Origin: Variovorax sp. OAS795
GTDB lineage: Bacteria > Pseudomonadota > Gammaproteobacteria > Burkholderiales > Burkholderiaceae_C
Reading direction: 5' to 3'
DNA: 64,000 nt
Assembly: GCF_040546685.1 (NCBI RefSeq)
Contig: NZ_JBEPOH010000001.1
Coordinates: forward strand, 2,542,001-2,606,000
Position numbers and translations under genes: made by a program. The notes beneath the pieces were generated by a model. The model did not search any database. It was not told the DNA's origin and saw only the letters and a program-made list of their open reading frames with translations. Each line of letters starts with the position of its first letter. The stretch's first letter is position 1. Shown in pieces: positions 1 to 8,030 of this stretch.

Positions 1-17
1 TTTTTCACCCTCACAAC

Positions 18-188
18 CTAGAGACGCTCATGGCGCGTTGGGGAAGCACTGGCGAAACTGCGAATGGGCTGTACGTTTGGGCGACGAACATGATCGTCGT
101 GCAGGAAATCACACAGGCAGTAATAAGAAGGGTCGCACAGGACCTCGTTGAAACTGGCGATCTTGAAAAGATCGGGCAGCTCATTCAT
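18..188 (-). CDS. Possible 56-aa protein of unknown function
   Basis: I do not recognise this short reading frame. It starts with ATG at 188, preceded by a GGAAG stretch, and ends at TAG. It reads as a 56-residue protein with hydrophobic and cysteine-containing segments. Its codons mostly end in C, G or T. The overlapping plus-strand frame from 30 instead uses several rare codons (ATA, AGA, AGG), which is why I prefer the minus reading. It lies in a less GC-rich stretch next to toxin/immunity remnants and could be chance. Confidence 0.25.
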   Translation of the reverse strand: MNELPDLFKIASFNEVLCDPSYYCLCDFLHDDHVRRPNVQPIRSFASASPTRHERL

Positions 189-214
189 TCTTCCGATTGG
201 ACGATGGTGGCGAT

Positions 215-444
215 GGTCGGGAGACCATACGGAGATCAAAGGTCAGAGCGGAGCTGGTGCAGCAGACAACGTGCGCGTAGGGCCGAACGGTGACGTCTGG
301 GTTCAACAGCCAACCGGTTCTTGGGTCCACACCGGCAACGCAAACGACATGATCGGTGGCAATGAAGCATCTGGTCGACGAGGTAAGGACCGAGAGCCTC
401 CATGGAAGCAGGATCGCGGTCGTAAACAACGGGGAGATTGGTGA
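215..444 (+). pseudogene. C-terminal remnant of a polymorphic-toxin-like protein
   Basis: The frame ending at TGA 442-444 encodes a stretch rich in Gly, Asn, Asp, Trp and Arg (NVRVGPNGDVWVQQP, then ASGRRGKDREPPWK). Such tails are typical of variable C-terminal toxin domains of Rhs or contact-dependent polymorphic toxins. No convincing start lies upstream: the frame opens only after a stop at 121, and TTG 148 leads into unrelated-looking residues. It is probably a displaced or truncated tip rather than an expressed protein. The next frame starts at ATG 444, sharing bases with the stop, as toxin and immunity genes often do. The exact toxin family is not assigned. Confidence 0.4.
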
Positions 445-913
445 TGAGTGAGCGAGAACTGAGCGACGTCGCTATGAAGGCTGCGTACTACTACAGCATT
501 CGATTGTTGATAAAAAACACGACCATGCCGGTGAGCGAGATCACGGCATCACTGGGCATGGAGCCAGATTACTCCTGGAGCGTGGGCGAGGATGGAATCG
601 CTTCAGTTATTCGTCCGTGCCCGTCACGCCTGCTCCTGGGGGTCGTCTCTCCTCCATCAAAGGCGGCGTGAGGCTATTTGATATTCCGATGGGGGCGGCA
701 GAAGCGGCATTGGTGGTGCAAGAGGAGGAATTGCGAGTGCGCTACGGACGTGGCCTCTGGGAGATGGTCGATGACCATCTAGCAGGTGCACCACCGGCCA
801 TGAGCAAAGAAATTCTTGCCCCCGGTGCTTGCGGGAACCTCAAGGTCGGTGTGGTAAGTATTTTTCCAGAGTCATTGACATGCGCTGTGCGACCCCTATT
901 GCAACGGAAGTGA
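444..913 (+). pseudogene. DUF4279-like immunity gene, apparently frameshifted
   Basis: ATG 444 overlaps the stop of the toxin-like remnant. The first about 50 residues (ending PVSEITASLGMEPDYSWSVGE) look like the N-terminus of DUF4279 proteins, which often act as immunity partners of polymorphic toxins. After about position 595 this frame loses similarity and stops at 671. Another frame, open to the TGA at 911-913, continues with plausible DUF4279-like text (LKVGVVSIFPESLTCAV). Joined, the pieces give about 156 residues, near the family's usual size, so I read them as one gene with an indel between about 590 and 617. The family call comes from recognition, not alignment; the second half could be a separate small gene. 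Confidence 0.4.
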
Positions 914-914
914 T

Positions 915-1280
915 ATGAAAATCCTGAAGTTAATCGCTGTTTTGCTGTTCGTGATCTACCCGCTCGCTTCGGCTTCTGGCTACTTGATCGTTTTGCGAAC
1001 AGACGCATATCAAGCGCTAGTCGCTTTTGTTGGGACATCCAACGAAATTAGAAAACAAGTCGGGGATCATCCCAGCATGCGGCTTCATTTCATCGGGTAC
1101 TCGATACGTGTATCCGGGCCAAGCGGAAGTGCCGAGTTTTCCGCCGATGTGGAGGGGGCCGAGGGGTCGGGCAAGTTGGCTGCAAGGCTGGTCAAAGCTG
1201 GGGATTGGAAGATCACGTCCGTAAGCCTCGATGGCCAGGAGGTTCATGCAGCTTCCCACGGTTCCAGTGGCACTAGGTAG
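915..1280 (+). CDS. Membrane-anchored Coa1-like small protein
   Basis: A 121-residue protein starting one base after the preceding stop, suggesting co-translation. Residues 1-30 form an N-terminal hydrophobic anchor or signal segment. The rest has the pattern of Coa1/Tim21-type domains found in small bacterial proteins of unknown role: a 'VSGPSGSAEFS' strand, then 'GAEGSGKLAARLVKAGDWKI' and a short final strand. In bacteria these are usually annotated only as cytochrome oxidase assembly protein 1 family, and nothing links this copy to the oxidase genes 4 kb away. It sits in the less GC-rich cassette region. Function unknown. Confidence 0.5.
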   Translation: MKILKLIAVLLFVIYPLASASGYLIVLRTDAYQALVAFVGTSNEIRKQVGDHPSMRLHFIGYSIRVSGPSGSAEFSADVEGAEGSGKLAARLVKAGDWKITSVSLDGQEVHAASHGSSGTR

Positions 1281-1367
1281 GATGACTTGTAGATCAAAAT
1301 TCCTTACCGGGCCACTGAAACGGATGAGCAATGATGTACCGCTTGATACCCGTGGTGAGCCGTTGCC

Positions 1368-1628
1368 ATGACTGTCTGGATTTTTATCCTGCTGATCGCC
1401 TCTGTAGCGGTCGGAGCAACCTACACCGTCCTTGGCCTGAAAGCCAATGATTACCTCAACGAAAAAGCCTCCAGCTTAGACCGTTCGATCGGGTGGATCT
1501 TCTGGTGGTCTTTCAGCAAGGACAAGTACAACGAGGAAGGCAAAAGGTTGTGCGCCCACGGGCAGGTGCTCGCACTGGCGATATTTGCTCTCTACGCCGG
1601 CTGGTACTTCGTTCTGTTGAGGAAGTAG
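1368..1628 (+). CDS. Small two-span membrane protein, unknown function
   Basis: An 86-residue protein with an N-terminal membrane helix (about residues 3-23), a polar middle rich in Asp, Lys and Asn, and a second helix near the C-terminus (about 64-82) ending in a positive tail. It precedes another small membrane protein by 5 bases, so the two are probably co-transcribed. No family is recognised. Such genes are frequent passengers next to toxin/immunity cassettes. Confidence 0.5.
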   Translation: MTVWIFILLIASVAVGATYTVLGLKANDYLNEKASSLDRSIGWIFWWSFSKDKYNEEGKRLCAHGQVLALAIFALYAGWYFVLLRK

Positions 1629-1633
1629 TTCCC

Positions 1634-1900
1634 ATGAAGCATTTCATTGCTATCTTGCTGGTCGGCCTGCCTGCACTCCACGGGTTCCATGTGTTCATGC
1701 CTGAAGTTGGAGCATTCCCACCGAACAACAGCGGGCGGCCGCTCAGTTGGAGTTCCATGGATCGGATCGCTGCTTCAGGGTTGCTGGGAAAGAGCGCGAT
1801 CCTTGCAATCGACTGCCTCTTGATCGGCGCCGGGATCAAGTTGCTCTTAGGCGCCCGTGGCCGCCGTGCAGGAAAGCAAGAAAACAAGCGCTTCGACTGA
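1634..1900 (+). CDS. Small membrane protein, unknown function
   Basis: An 88-residue protein starting at ATG 1634. It has an N-terminal hydrophobic helix (about residues 3-22) and a second one (about 55-75) followed by a basic tail. The reading frame is open further upstream, but that part overlaps the preceding gene, so I take the ATG just after it. No family recognised. It is the last gene of the less GC-rich segment. Confidence 0.45.
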   Translation: MKHFIAILLVGLPALHGFHVFMPEVGAFPPNNSGRPLSWSSMDRIAASGLLGKSAILAIDCLLIGAGIKLLLGARGRRAGKQENKRFD

Positions 1901-2013
1901 CGGCCCCCAACCGATGCGTGTTCGGCTATCGGCCATCGTCGGCCGGCCATCAAGACTGCACGTTGCTCAGACCAGGCGCCGCCGCTTCTTCCAAAGCCCG
2001 CGGCGCCGCTTTC

Positions 2014-2352
2014 CTAAAGCCCGTAGTACTTGTCCACCGTCCCGCTGTACGTATCGTCGTAGTCGGGCACCCTGTCGCTCGCGTAGCGGGGCGCGCCTTC
2101 GATCTGTGCCTTGTCCAGCGGCACGACGTAGCCATCCTGCGAGGTGTCGTACTTCAGCATGGACCACGGGATCGGGTAGCGGTCGGTGCCCATGCCGAGG
2201 AAGCCGCCGAACTCCATCACGGCGTACCGGACCTGGCCCGAGATCTTGTCGATCATGAGATCGTCGATGCTGCCGAGCTTGTCGCCCGCGTTGTTGTAGA
2301 CGGCTGTTCCCTCGACGCGTTCAGAAGAAATAATGGGATTGGCGCTCGCCAT
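2014..2352 (-). CDS. PRC-barrel domain protein
   Basis: A 112-residue soluble protein. The PRC-barrel fold fits residues about 8-80: an 'ERVEGTAVYNNAGDKLGSI' first strand, then DLMIDKISGQVRYAVM and a Gly-rich turn (GGFLGMG). Proteins of this kind are common stress-associated or RNA-processing accessory proteins in proteobacteria; the role here is unknown. The frame is open upstream, but ATG 2352 is preceded by GGAGA at a normal distance, so I take it as the start. The C-terminal tail is acidic and Tyr-rich. Confidence 0.75.
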   Translation of the reverse strand: MASANPIISSERVEGTAVYNNAGDKLGSIDDLMIDKISGQVRYAVMEFGGFLGMGTDRYPIPWSMLKYDTSQDGYVVPLDKAQIEGAPRYASDRVPDYDDTYSGTVDKYYGL

Positions 2353-2497
2353 GGAGAGTCTCCGGCCGGCACTTCTGGGGAATGTCGGCGTTGGTTGCAA
2401 TGCCCAGAGCGCAACTGTCGATCCTCAAAATCTGCGGCGCATCGGCCATGGCACCGTCGTGCTGTAGGAGCCGGTCGGGCGTGGGCAGCTTCTCAGC

Positions 2498-4090
2498 TCA
2501 GGCCAGGATCAGCAGCACGACGCAGGCTGCAGTCACGGCCACCGCGGTCATCTCGGCACGCGACATGCTGCGCACGCGGCGCACGGTCAGTGTCGCGAGT
2601 GGCAGCAGCAGTGCGAGGCCGATCCAGCGGTCCAGCGGCATGAGGCAGATGCGCGCAAGCGCCCACAGCCAGGCGCAGTGGCCGACAAAGCCCCAGAACT
2701 CGGCGCGGCTGGTGGGGGACGCAAGATCGAGTGCGCTGCGCCAGCCGCTGGCCACGGTGTCCCACCAGCTGATCTGTTCGTTGTCCAGCAGCTTGTAGAG
2801 GCCGTGCAGGGCCAGCACGCACAGGAGAACAGGGCCGAAGTAGAGGCTCCACAAGGCGATGCCGGTGTACAGCGGATGGTCGTAGCCTGTGCCGCCGCTG
2901 TTCACCCTCGCGGTGGCCAGCACGGTCATGCCGGCGCCGGCCAGCAGCGTGCCCGCCGATATGACGAGCTTCGGCATGCCGAGGCGAAGCAGGCCGCGCC
3001 CGGCGGCGAACAAGCCCAGGGCGAGGACGGTGGCGCCAAGGAAGTATTTCAGCGCTTCGACCGAACCCTTCCAGCCCTGGTGGGGCTGCGCGGCCCAGCG
3101 GCTCGAGACGGGCGGCTCCAGCGCGCTCGCGCCCGGGGCCCACTGCCGCGCGGGCTCCTGGCGGGCCGTCGTGAGCTGCCGGCTCCACTCTTCGCCCTCG
3201 GGCGCGAGTGCCGCGAGCGCCGCCTCCAGGTGATACAGGCGCCGCTTGTCGTCCAGGTCGTGCGGCACCAGGAGCGGCTTGGCGGAGGCGCCAGCGGCCA
3301 TGAGCGCCGGCAACTGGTCGCGCCAGTACATGGGAGCGGGCTGCGCATCGCAAGCCAGGGGCGCGGATGTTTCGCCCGGCTGCACCAGCGTCACGGCATT
3401 GGCCTCCATCTCGCTCTGGCGGCGCTCCGGGCGATCCCAGGTGCAGGCAAAGGCCAGGCCATCGAGGCCGCTGCCGGGCGCACCGCCCAGGACGATGCCG
3501 GGCCGGAACACGGGCAGCGGCTGCGTCGAGGTGTTGACGAGGCGCAGCGCCAGCATGAGGTGCACTTTGCCGCCGGCGGTCGGCGCAGCCCAGAGGCCGG
3601 GTGCGACGGGCTGCATGTCGCGCATCTCGAAGGTGAAGAAGGGAGCGCGCGCGGCGCCGGTCTCCCATTGCGGGGACAGGCCCTGGTTGATCGCGCCTTG
3701 CCAGGCCGCGCGAAACGGTGCCTCGAGCACGGGGCTTCGCGCCTGGCCGCGCGTGATCGCGGCGGCGATGGTGTCTGCAGGGGCAGGGGCCATGCCGGGC
3801 AGCCGGCGCTTCAGGGACTCCCAGGGCCCGGGCCGGGGCGCGGGTGCCGGCGCCGGGCCGGTGATCTGCCCCACGTACGCATGCAGCAGCTCCTGGCGCA
3901 AGGCCTCCACCTCGGCAGCCGGCGCGCCGGCGCTGCGCATCAGGCCGACAAGGAAGAAAGCCTCGGCCGCATTGCCGCCGAGGGTTGTCTCTCGCAAGGC
4001 GGTGGTGAACCGGGAGGGCTCCGATGCCAGCACCCAGGCCGGCAGGCAAAGCACGACAACACAGAGAACGCGGCGCAGGGAGTGCGTCAT
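2498..4090 (-). CDS. Membrane protein with C-terminal DUF805-like region
   Basis: A 530-residue protein with a clear signal peptide (about residues 1-22), a long periplasmic part without recognised motifs, and at least five membrane helices in the C-terminal third. Near the end is 'SRAEFWGFVGHCAWLW', which matches the Arg-x-Glu-Phe/Tyr-Trp core of DUF805 membrane proteins. The N-terminal half contains strand-rich text with VNTSTQPLPVF, suggesting a beta-sandwich. It ends about 145 bases before the PRC-barrel gene. Function unknown; the DUF805 assignment covers only the C-terminus. Confidence 0.6.
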   Translation of the reverse strand: MTHSLRRVLCVVVLCLPAWVLASEPSRFTTALRETTLGGNAAEAFFLVGLMRSAGAPAAEVEALRQELLHAYVGQITGPAPAPAPRPGPWESLKRRLPGMAPAPADTIAAAITRGQARSPVLEAPFRAAWQGAINQGLSPQWETGAARAPFFTFEMRDMQPVAPGLWAAPTAGGKVHLMLALRLVNTSTQPLPVFRPGIVLGGAPGSGLDGLAFACTWDRPERRQSEMEANAVTLVQPGETSAPLACDAQPAPMYWRDQLPALMAAGASAKPLLVPHDLDDKRRLYHLEAALAALAPEGEEWSRQLTTARQEPARQWAPGASALEPPVSSRWAAQPHQGWKGSVEALKYFLGATVLALGLFAAGRGLLRLGMPKLVISAGTLLAGAGMTVLATARVNSGGTGYDHPLYTGIALWSLYFGPVLLCVLALHGLYKLLDNEQISWWDTVASGWRSALDLASPTSRAEFWGFVGHCAWLWALARICLMPLDRWIGLALLLPLATLTVRRVRSMSRAEMTAVAVTAACVVLLILA

Positions 4091-4114
4091 GGGCGATGCC
4101 GGCCGGCGGCGGAG

Positions 4115-4573
4115 TCAGGGGCGGGCGAATCTTAGTGGAGTCGCCGGGCCTGCCTTGGACTTGGGCGATCGCTTGATGGCGCCGGATGCCGCAGCCCGCA
4201 CGATGCGCTGGAAGGTCGGGCACTCCATGTGGCTGGGGGCCGGGCAGGCCGCGGCATGCCGCAGGCCGTCGCGCATGGCGCTGAGCTTGCGGATGGTGCG
4301 GTCGAGTTCGTCGGCCTTGGCAGCGAGCATCCGGCGGTCGATGCGCGGCGTTCCACTGGGGGCGAACATCTGCGCAATCTCGTCGAGCGAAAAGCCCGCG
4401 GAGCGTCCCACCGCGATCAGCGCCAGCCGCTCCAGCACGCCCCCGTCGAACAGGCGGCGCAGGCCGCGCCGGCCGGTCGAGGCGATCAGCCCCTTTTCTT
4501 CATAAAAGCGCAGCGTCGATGCGGGAACGCCGGATTGCTGCGCCACTTCGGCGATGTCCAGGTGTGTCGTCAC
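4115..4573 (-). CDS. MerR-family transcriptional regulator
   Basis: A 152-residue regulator. The N-terminal winged helix-turn-helix is typical of MerR proteins: 'IAEVAQQSGVPASTLRFYEEKGLI' with the family's R-F-Y-E-x-x-G-L. A coiled-coil region follows, with 'HAAACPAPSHMECPTFQ' near the C-terminus; its two cysteines could bind a metal or sense redox, but this is not proven. The start is GTG 4573. It is divergent from a methyltransferase gene, with a SoxR-like palindrome in between, so it most likely regulates itself and that neighbour. Confidence 0.85.
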   Translation of the reverse strand: MTTHLDIAEVAQQSGVPASTLRFYEEKGLIASTGRRGLRRLFDGGVLERLALIAVGRSAGFSLDEIAQMFAPSGTPRIDRRMLAAKADELDRTIRKLSAMRDGLRHAAACPAPSHMECPTFQRIVRAAASGAIKRSPKSKAGPATPLRFARP

Positions 4574-4580
4574 CTCTTGA

Positions 4581-4598
4581 CCTCAAGTCGACTTGAAG
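4581..4598. promoter_or_regulatory. MerR-type operator between divergent genes
   Basis: CCTCAAGTCGACTTGAAG is an almost perfect palindrome with a 12-base perfect core (CAAGTCGACTTG). It overlaps a -35-like TTGACC at 4578-4583, with a possible -10 (CAGTCT or AGTCTA) 20 to 21 bases further. MerR-family activators bind exactly such palindromes in promoters with an over-long 19-20 base spacer. It faces the methyltransferase gene and lies directly upstream of the merR-type GTG. Confidence 0.65.
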
Positions 4599-4645
4599 TT
4601 GCACAGTCTAGCTTCCGCCGCTTCAGGCATGCAAGGAAAACGATC

Positions 4646-5491
4646 ATGAGCGTCAATCGACACACAGGCAGCGAACAGGCAGCACTCTGGAACGGCCCCG
4701 CGGGGCGCGCATGGGTCGATGCGCAGCCCTCGCTCGACCGCTTGTTCGCACCGTTCGAAGACATGCTGGTGCACGAGGCACGCGCCACGGCCGCACACCG
4801 GGTGCTCGACGTGGGCTGCGGCACGGGCGCCACCACGCTCGCCATGGCGCGGGCGCTCGGCGCCGGCGGGCGATGCGTCGGCGCCGACATCTCGGCGCCG
4901 ATGATCGCCACGGCCCGGTCGCGCGCTGAGCGCGAAGGTGCGGCGGCAAGCTTCATCTGCGCCGACGTGCAGCGGCATGCCTTCGAGCCCGTGAGTTTCG
5001 ATCTGATCGTTTCGCGCTTCGGCGTGATGTTTTTCGACAGCCCCGTGCAGGCCTTCGGGAACCTGCGCCATGCCGCGAGCAAAGGTGCGGCCCTGCGGGC
5101 CATCGCGTGGCGAAGCGCCGCGGAAAACCCGTTCATGACGACGGGCGAACGCGCTGCGGCACCGCTGCTGCCGAGCCTGCCGCCGCGCAAGCCCGGTGCG
5201 CCGGGGCAGTTCGCTTTCGCAGACCGGCAGCGGGTGGCTTCCATCCTCGAAGAGAGCGGCTGGGGCGGCATCGACGTCCGGCCGGTCGATGTCGAGTGCG
5301 CCATGCCCGGGAGCGATCTGATCGGCTACATCACGCGTCTCGGCCCGGTCGGGCTGGTTCTCCAGGATGCCGGGGAGCCCGTGCGCACCCAGGTGATCGA
5401 CGCGATGCGCGCTGCCTTCGCGCCCTATGTGCACGGCGCCGACGTCCGCTTCACCGCGGCCTGCTGGATGATCGGCGCGCAGGCCTCCTGA
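4646..5491 (+). CDS. SAM-dependent class I methyltransferase
   Basis: A 281-residue cytosolic enzyme. The SAM-binding loop is clear at about residues 53-61 (VLDVGCGTG), followed by the acidic end of strand 2 (GADIS) and a 'SFICADVQ' strand 3 region, the usual order of class I methyltransferases. Its substrate cannot be told. The frame is open far upstream, but ATG 4646 lies just past the MerR-type operator and gives the expected N-terminus. Control by the divergent MerR regulator is likely. It converges with the oxidase operon, whose last stop is 11 bases away. Confidence 0.8.
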   Translation: MSVNRHTGSEQAALWNGPAGRAWVDAQPSLDRLFAPFEDMLVHEARATAAHRVLDVGCGTGATTLAMARALGAGGRCVGADISAPMIATARSRAEREGAAASFICADVQRHAFEPVSFDLIVSRFGVMFFDSPVQAFGNLRHAASKGAALRAIAWRSAAENPFMTTGERAAAPLLPSLPPRKPGAPGQFAFADRQRVASILEESGWGGIDVRPVDVECAMPGSDLIGYITRLGPVGLVLQDAGEPVRTQVIDAMRAAFAPYVHGADVRFTAACWMIGAQAS

Positions 5492-5501
5492 GAACGGCTG
5501 T

Positions 5502-8030
5502 TCAACCCAGCAGCCGCGGCACCAGTTGCACCATGAGCGCGCCGATGATTCCCTGTGCCGTCACGCAATGCCACATCAGCCCGGTGTTGTCGATCGTCGC
5601 GCGGGCCTGGGGCTGCAGCCGCCCGGTCCACGAGCGCGCCAGCACGTAGCTTCCCATCAGCAGCAGCACGGCGACGTGGAAGGCCTGGTAGCCCAGCAGC
5701 ATGCCGACCGATGCACTCCAGCCTTGTGCGCGCGGGTCGAGGCCGGCCAGCAGGTGGCCGCCGACGTCGAGCGCGGCCGAGGCGGCTGCACAGAGCATGG
5801 CCATCGAAATGAGGAGGCGCAGCAGGCGCTGGGTGCGCGAAGCCGCCGTGCGCAACGCACGCGTCGCCAGTGCCATGGCGCCAGAGCCGGCCGCGAGCAG
5901 CAGCGCCGCGCCCAGGGGCCAGCGCGCCGCCGGCAACGCGGCGCCGGGCGGCGGGCAAACGTCGCTTGCCATGGCAAGGTGCACGTGGGTGTACAGCAGC
6001 GAGACGAAGATCGTCATGTCCACCGCAATCAGCACCACCATCGCCCACCACGAATGAGAGGCCTGGCCCTGTGCGCCGACCGGCAGGCGCACGCCGTGGC
6101 CCACGTCGGCCGTGGCGGCCGGGGGCACGCGGTCGGAATCCCAGAGCCAGCGCAGGATGCACGCCACGGCGAACACGCCGCATGCAGAGGCCAGCAGGGT
6201 CTGCGCCACCGTGAGAAGAAGAAAGAAACCCGCGGTGCCCGCTGCCGCCGCCAGCGGCCACCAGCTGTCGGAGGGCAGGCGCAGCAGGTGCATGGGGCGG
6301 GCGTCGCGCAGGCTTGTGATGAGCGTTTCGCGGCCGCCGAACGCCGTGCCCGGCAACCAGTGCGCCCCGGCCTCGACCTCTCGGGGCAGCGCCGGCTGCT
6401 TCCACAGCGGATAGGGCGAATCCACCTGCGGGATGCTGCGTGCGCCGTATTCGCGCGGCGGCAGCCATTCGAGCGTGCCCGCGCGCCACGGATCGCCGTG
6501 GTCGCGCGACGGGCGGCGCAGCGTGCGGAACGCATCGATGAAGAAGAGCAGCACGCCGGCCGCCAGGATGTAGGCGCCGACGGTCGACAGCATGTTGAGC
6601 GTGTTCCAGCCCAGGTCGGCGCCATAGGTGTAAACGCGCCGTGGCATGCCGAGCATGCCCGCGATGTGCATCGGAAAGAACGCGAGGTTGAAGCCGCCGA
6701 ACATGAGCCCGAACACCCAGCGGCCCCAGCGTTCCGAAAGGCAATGGCCGTTGAACAGCGGCGCCCAGTAGTAGAACCCCGCGAACACCGGAAACACCAT
6801 GCCGCCGATCAGCACGTAGTGCAGGTGCGCCACGATGAAGTAGCTGTCGTGCGCCTGCCAGTCGAAGGGCAGCACCGCCACCATCACGCCGGTGAGGCCG
6901 CCCAGCACGAAGATGAAATGAAAGCCGAGCAGGAACAGCGTGGGCGCATTGAGCGCGACGCGGCCGCGCCAGAAAGTGGCGATCCATGCGAACACCTGCA
7001 CGCCGCTCGGGATCGCGACGATGAAGCTGGCGGCCGACACCACCAGCAGCGACAGGTTGCCGAGGCCGGCGGTGAACATGTGGTGCGCCCACAGCGCAAA
7101 GCTCACGGCGCCCACGCCGATGAGCGCCAGCACCACGGCGCGGTGCCCCACCAGCGGCGTGCCCGCCAGGGTGGCCACCATCATCGAGACCATGCCCGCC
7201 GCGGGCAGGAAGATGATGTACACCTCGGGATGGCCGAAGAACCAGAACAGGTGCTGCCACAGCAGCGGATCGCCACCGCGCGCGGGAATGAAAAACGGCC
7301 AGTCGAATGCGCGCTCCAGTTCGAGCAGCAGCGTCGCGGCAATCACGGCCGGAAACGCGATGGCGATCATCAACGCGCTCACCAGCATGGCCCAGGCGAA
7401 GATCGGCATGCGCGCGAGCGTCATGCCCGGCGCGCGCGTGAAGAGGATGCCGACGATCAGCTCGATGGCGCCCGCAATGGCCGAGATCTCGATGAACCCG
7501 ATGCCCAGCAGCCACCAGTCGGCACCGCGCCCGGGCGAAAATTCCTTGCTGGTGAGCGGCGGGTACATGAACCAGCCGCCGTCCGGCGATTGGCCGAAGA
7601 ACAGGGTGCAGAAGAACGCGAGGCCACCGATCGCGTAGGCCCAGAACGCATAGGCCGACAGCAGCGGGAAGGGCAGGTCGCGCGCGCCGAGCATGCCCGG
7701 CAGCAGGTAGATGGCCACCGCCTCGACGATGGGCACCGCGAACAGGAACATCATCACGGTGCCGTGCATCGTGAAGAGCTGGTTGTAGGTCCGCGCGTCG
7801 ATCAGCCCGTTGTCGGGCACCGCGAGCTGCGTGCGCATCATGAGCGCCAGCACGCCGGCCAGCACGAAGAAGAGCATCGCCGTCGCGATGTAGAACACGC
7901 CGATGCGCGTGTTGTTCACCGCCGAAAGCTGCCGCCATCCGGTGGGCGGGCGCCATGCACGCTCGAGCGCCTCGCGCTCTCCGGCGGGGCGCGGCGGCAG
8001 GTCGGCAAGGGCGTCGAGAGTCTGCTTCAT
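5502..8030 (-). CDS. ctaD: Cytochrome c oxidase subunit I fused to subunit III
   Basis: An 842-residue inner-membrane protein. Residues about 30-510 are heme-copper oxidase subunit I with all metal ligands visible: H89, the GHPEVY block (H267, E269, Y271), HH 315-316, and H402/H404. Residues about 600-842 contain several more helices and an 'HSWWAMVVLIAVDMTIF' segment typical of subunit III, so it is a I-III fusion. The enzyme would reduce O2 to water and pump protons. It starts directly after the subunit II stop. Oddly, the position of the conserved K-channel lysine (PTGIK in most A-type oxidases) reads PSGVQ, with Gln345, and the D-channel asparagines are also replaced although D118 is kept. 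Confidence 0.9.
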   Translation of the reverse strand: MKQTLDALADLPPRPAGEREALERAWRPPTGWRQLSAVNNTRIGVFYIATAMLFFVLAGVLALMMRTQLAVPDNGLIDARTYNQLFTMHGTVMMFLFAVPIVEAVAIYLLPGMLGARDLPFPLLSAYAFWAYAIGGLAFFCTLFFGQSPDGGWFMYPPLTSKEFSPGRGADWWLLGIGFIEISAIAGAIELIVGILFTRAPGMTLARMPIFAWAMLVSALMIAIAFPAVIAATLLLELERAFDWPFFIPARGGDPLLWQHLFWFFGHPEVYIIFLPAAGMVSMMVATLAGTPLVGHRAVVLALIGVGAVSFALWAHHMFTAGLGNLSLLVVSAASFIVAIPSGVQVFAWIATFWRGRVALNAPTLFLLGFHFIFVLGGLTGVMVAVLPFDWQAHDSYFIVAHLHYVLIGGMVFPVFAGFYYWAPLFNGHCLSERWGRWVFGLMFGGFNLAFFPMHIAGMLGMPRRVYTYGADLGWNTLNMLSTVGAYILAAGVLLFFIDAFRTLRRPSRDHGDPWRAGTLEWLPPREYGARSIPQVDSPYPLWKQPALPREVEAGAHWLPGTAFGGRETLITSLRDARPMHLLRLPSDSWWPLAAAAGTAGFFLLLTVAQTLLASACGVFAVACILRWLWDSDRVPPAATADVGHGVRLPVGAQGQASHSWWAMVVLIAVDMTIFVSLLYTHVHLAMASDVCPPPGAALPAARWPLGAALLLAAGSGAMALATRALRTAASRTQRLLRLLISMAMLCAAASAALDVGGHLLAGLDPRAQGWSASVGMLLGYQAFHVAVLLLMGSYVLARSWTGRLQPQARATIDNTGLMWHCVTAQGIIGALMVQLVPRLLG

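Noticed and set aside
30..293. A plus-strand 87-codon frame from ATG 30
   Set aside because: Rare codons (ATA, AGA, AGG) and an Arg-rich end; the minus frame at 18-188 looks better, though neither is secure.
2493..4223. A 576-codon frame on the minus strand
   Set aside because: It overlaps the DUF805-like gene in another frame and is Arg/Ala/Gly rich with no motifs.
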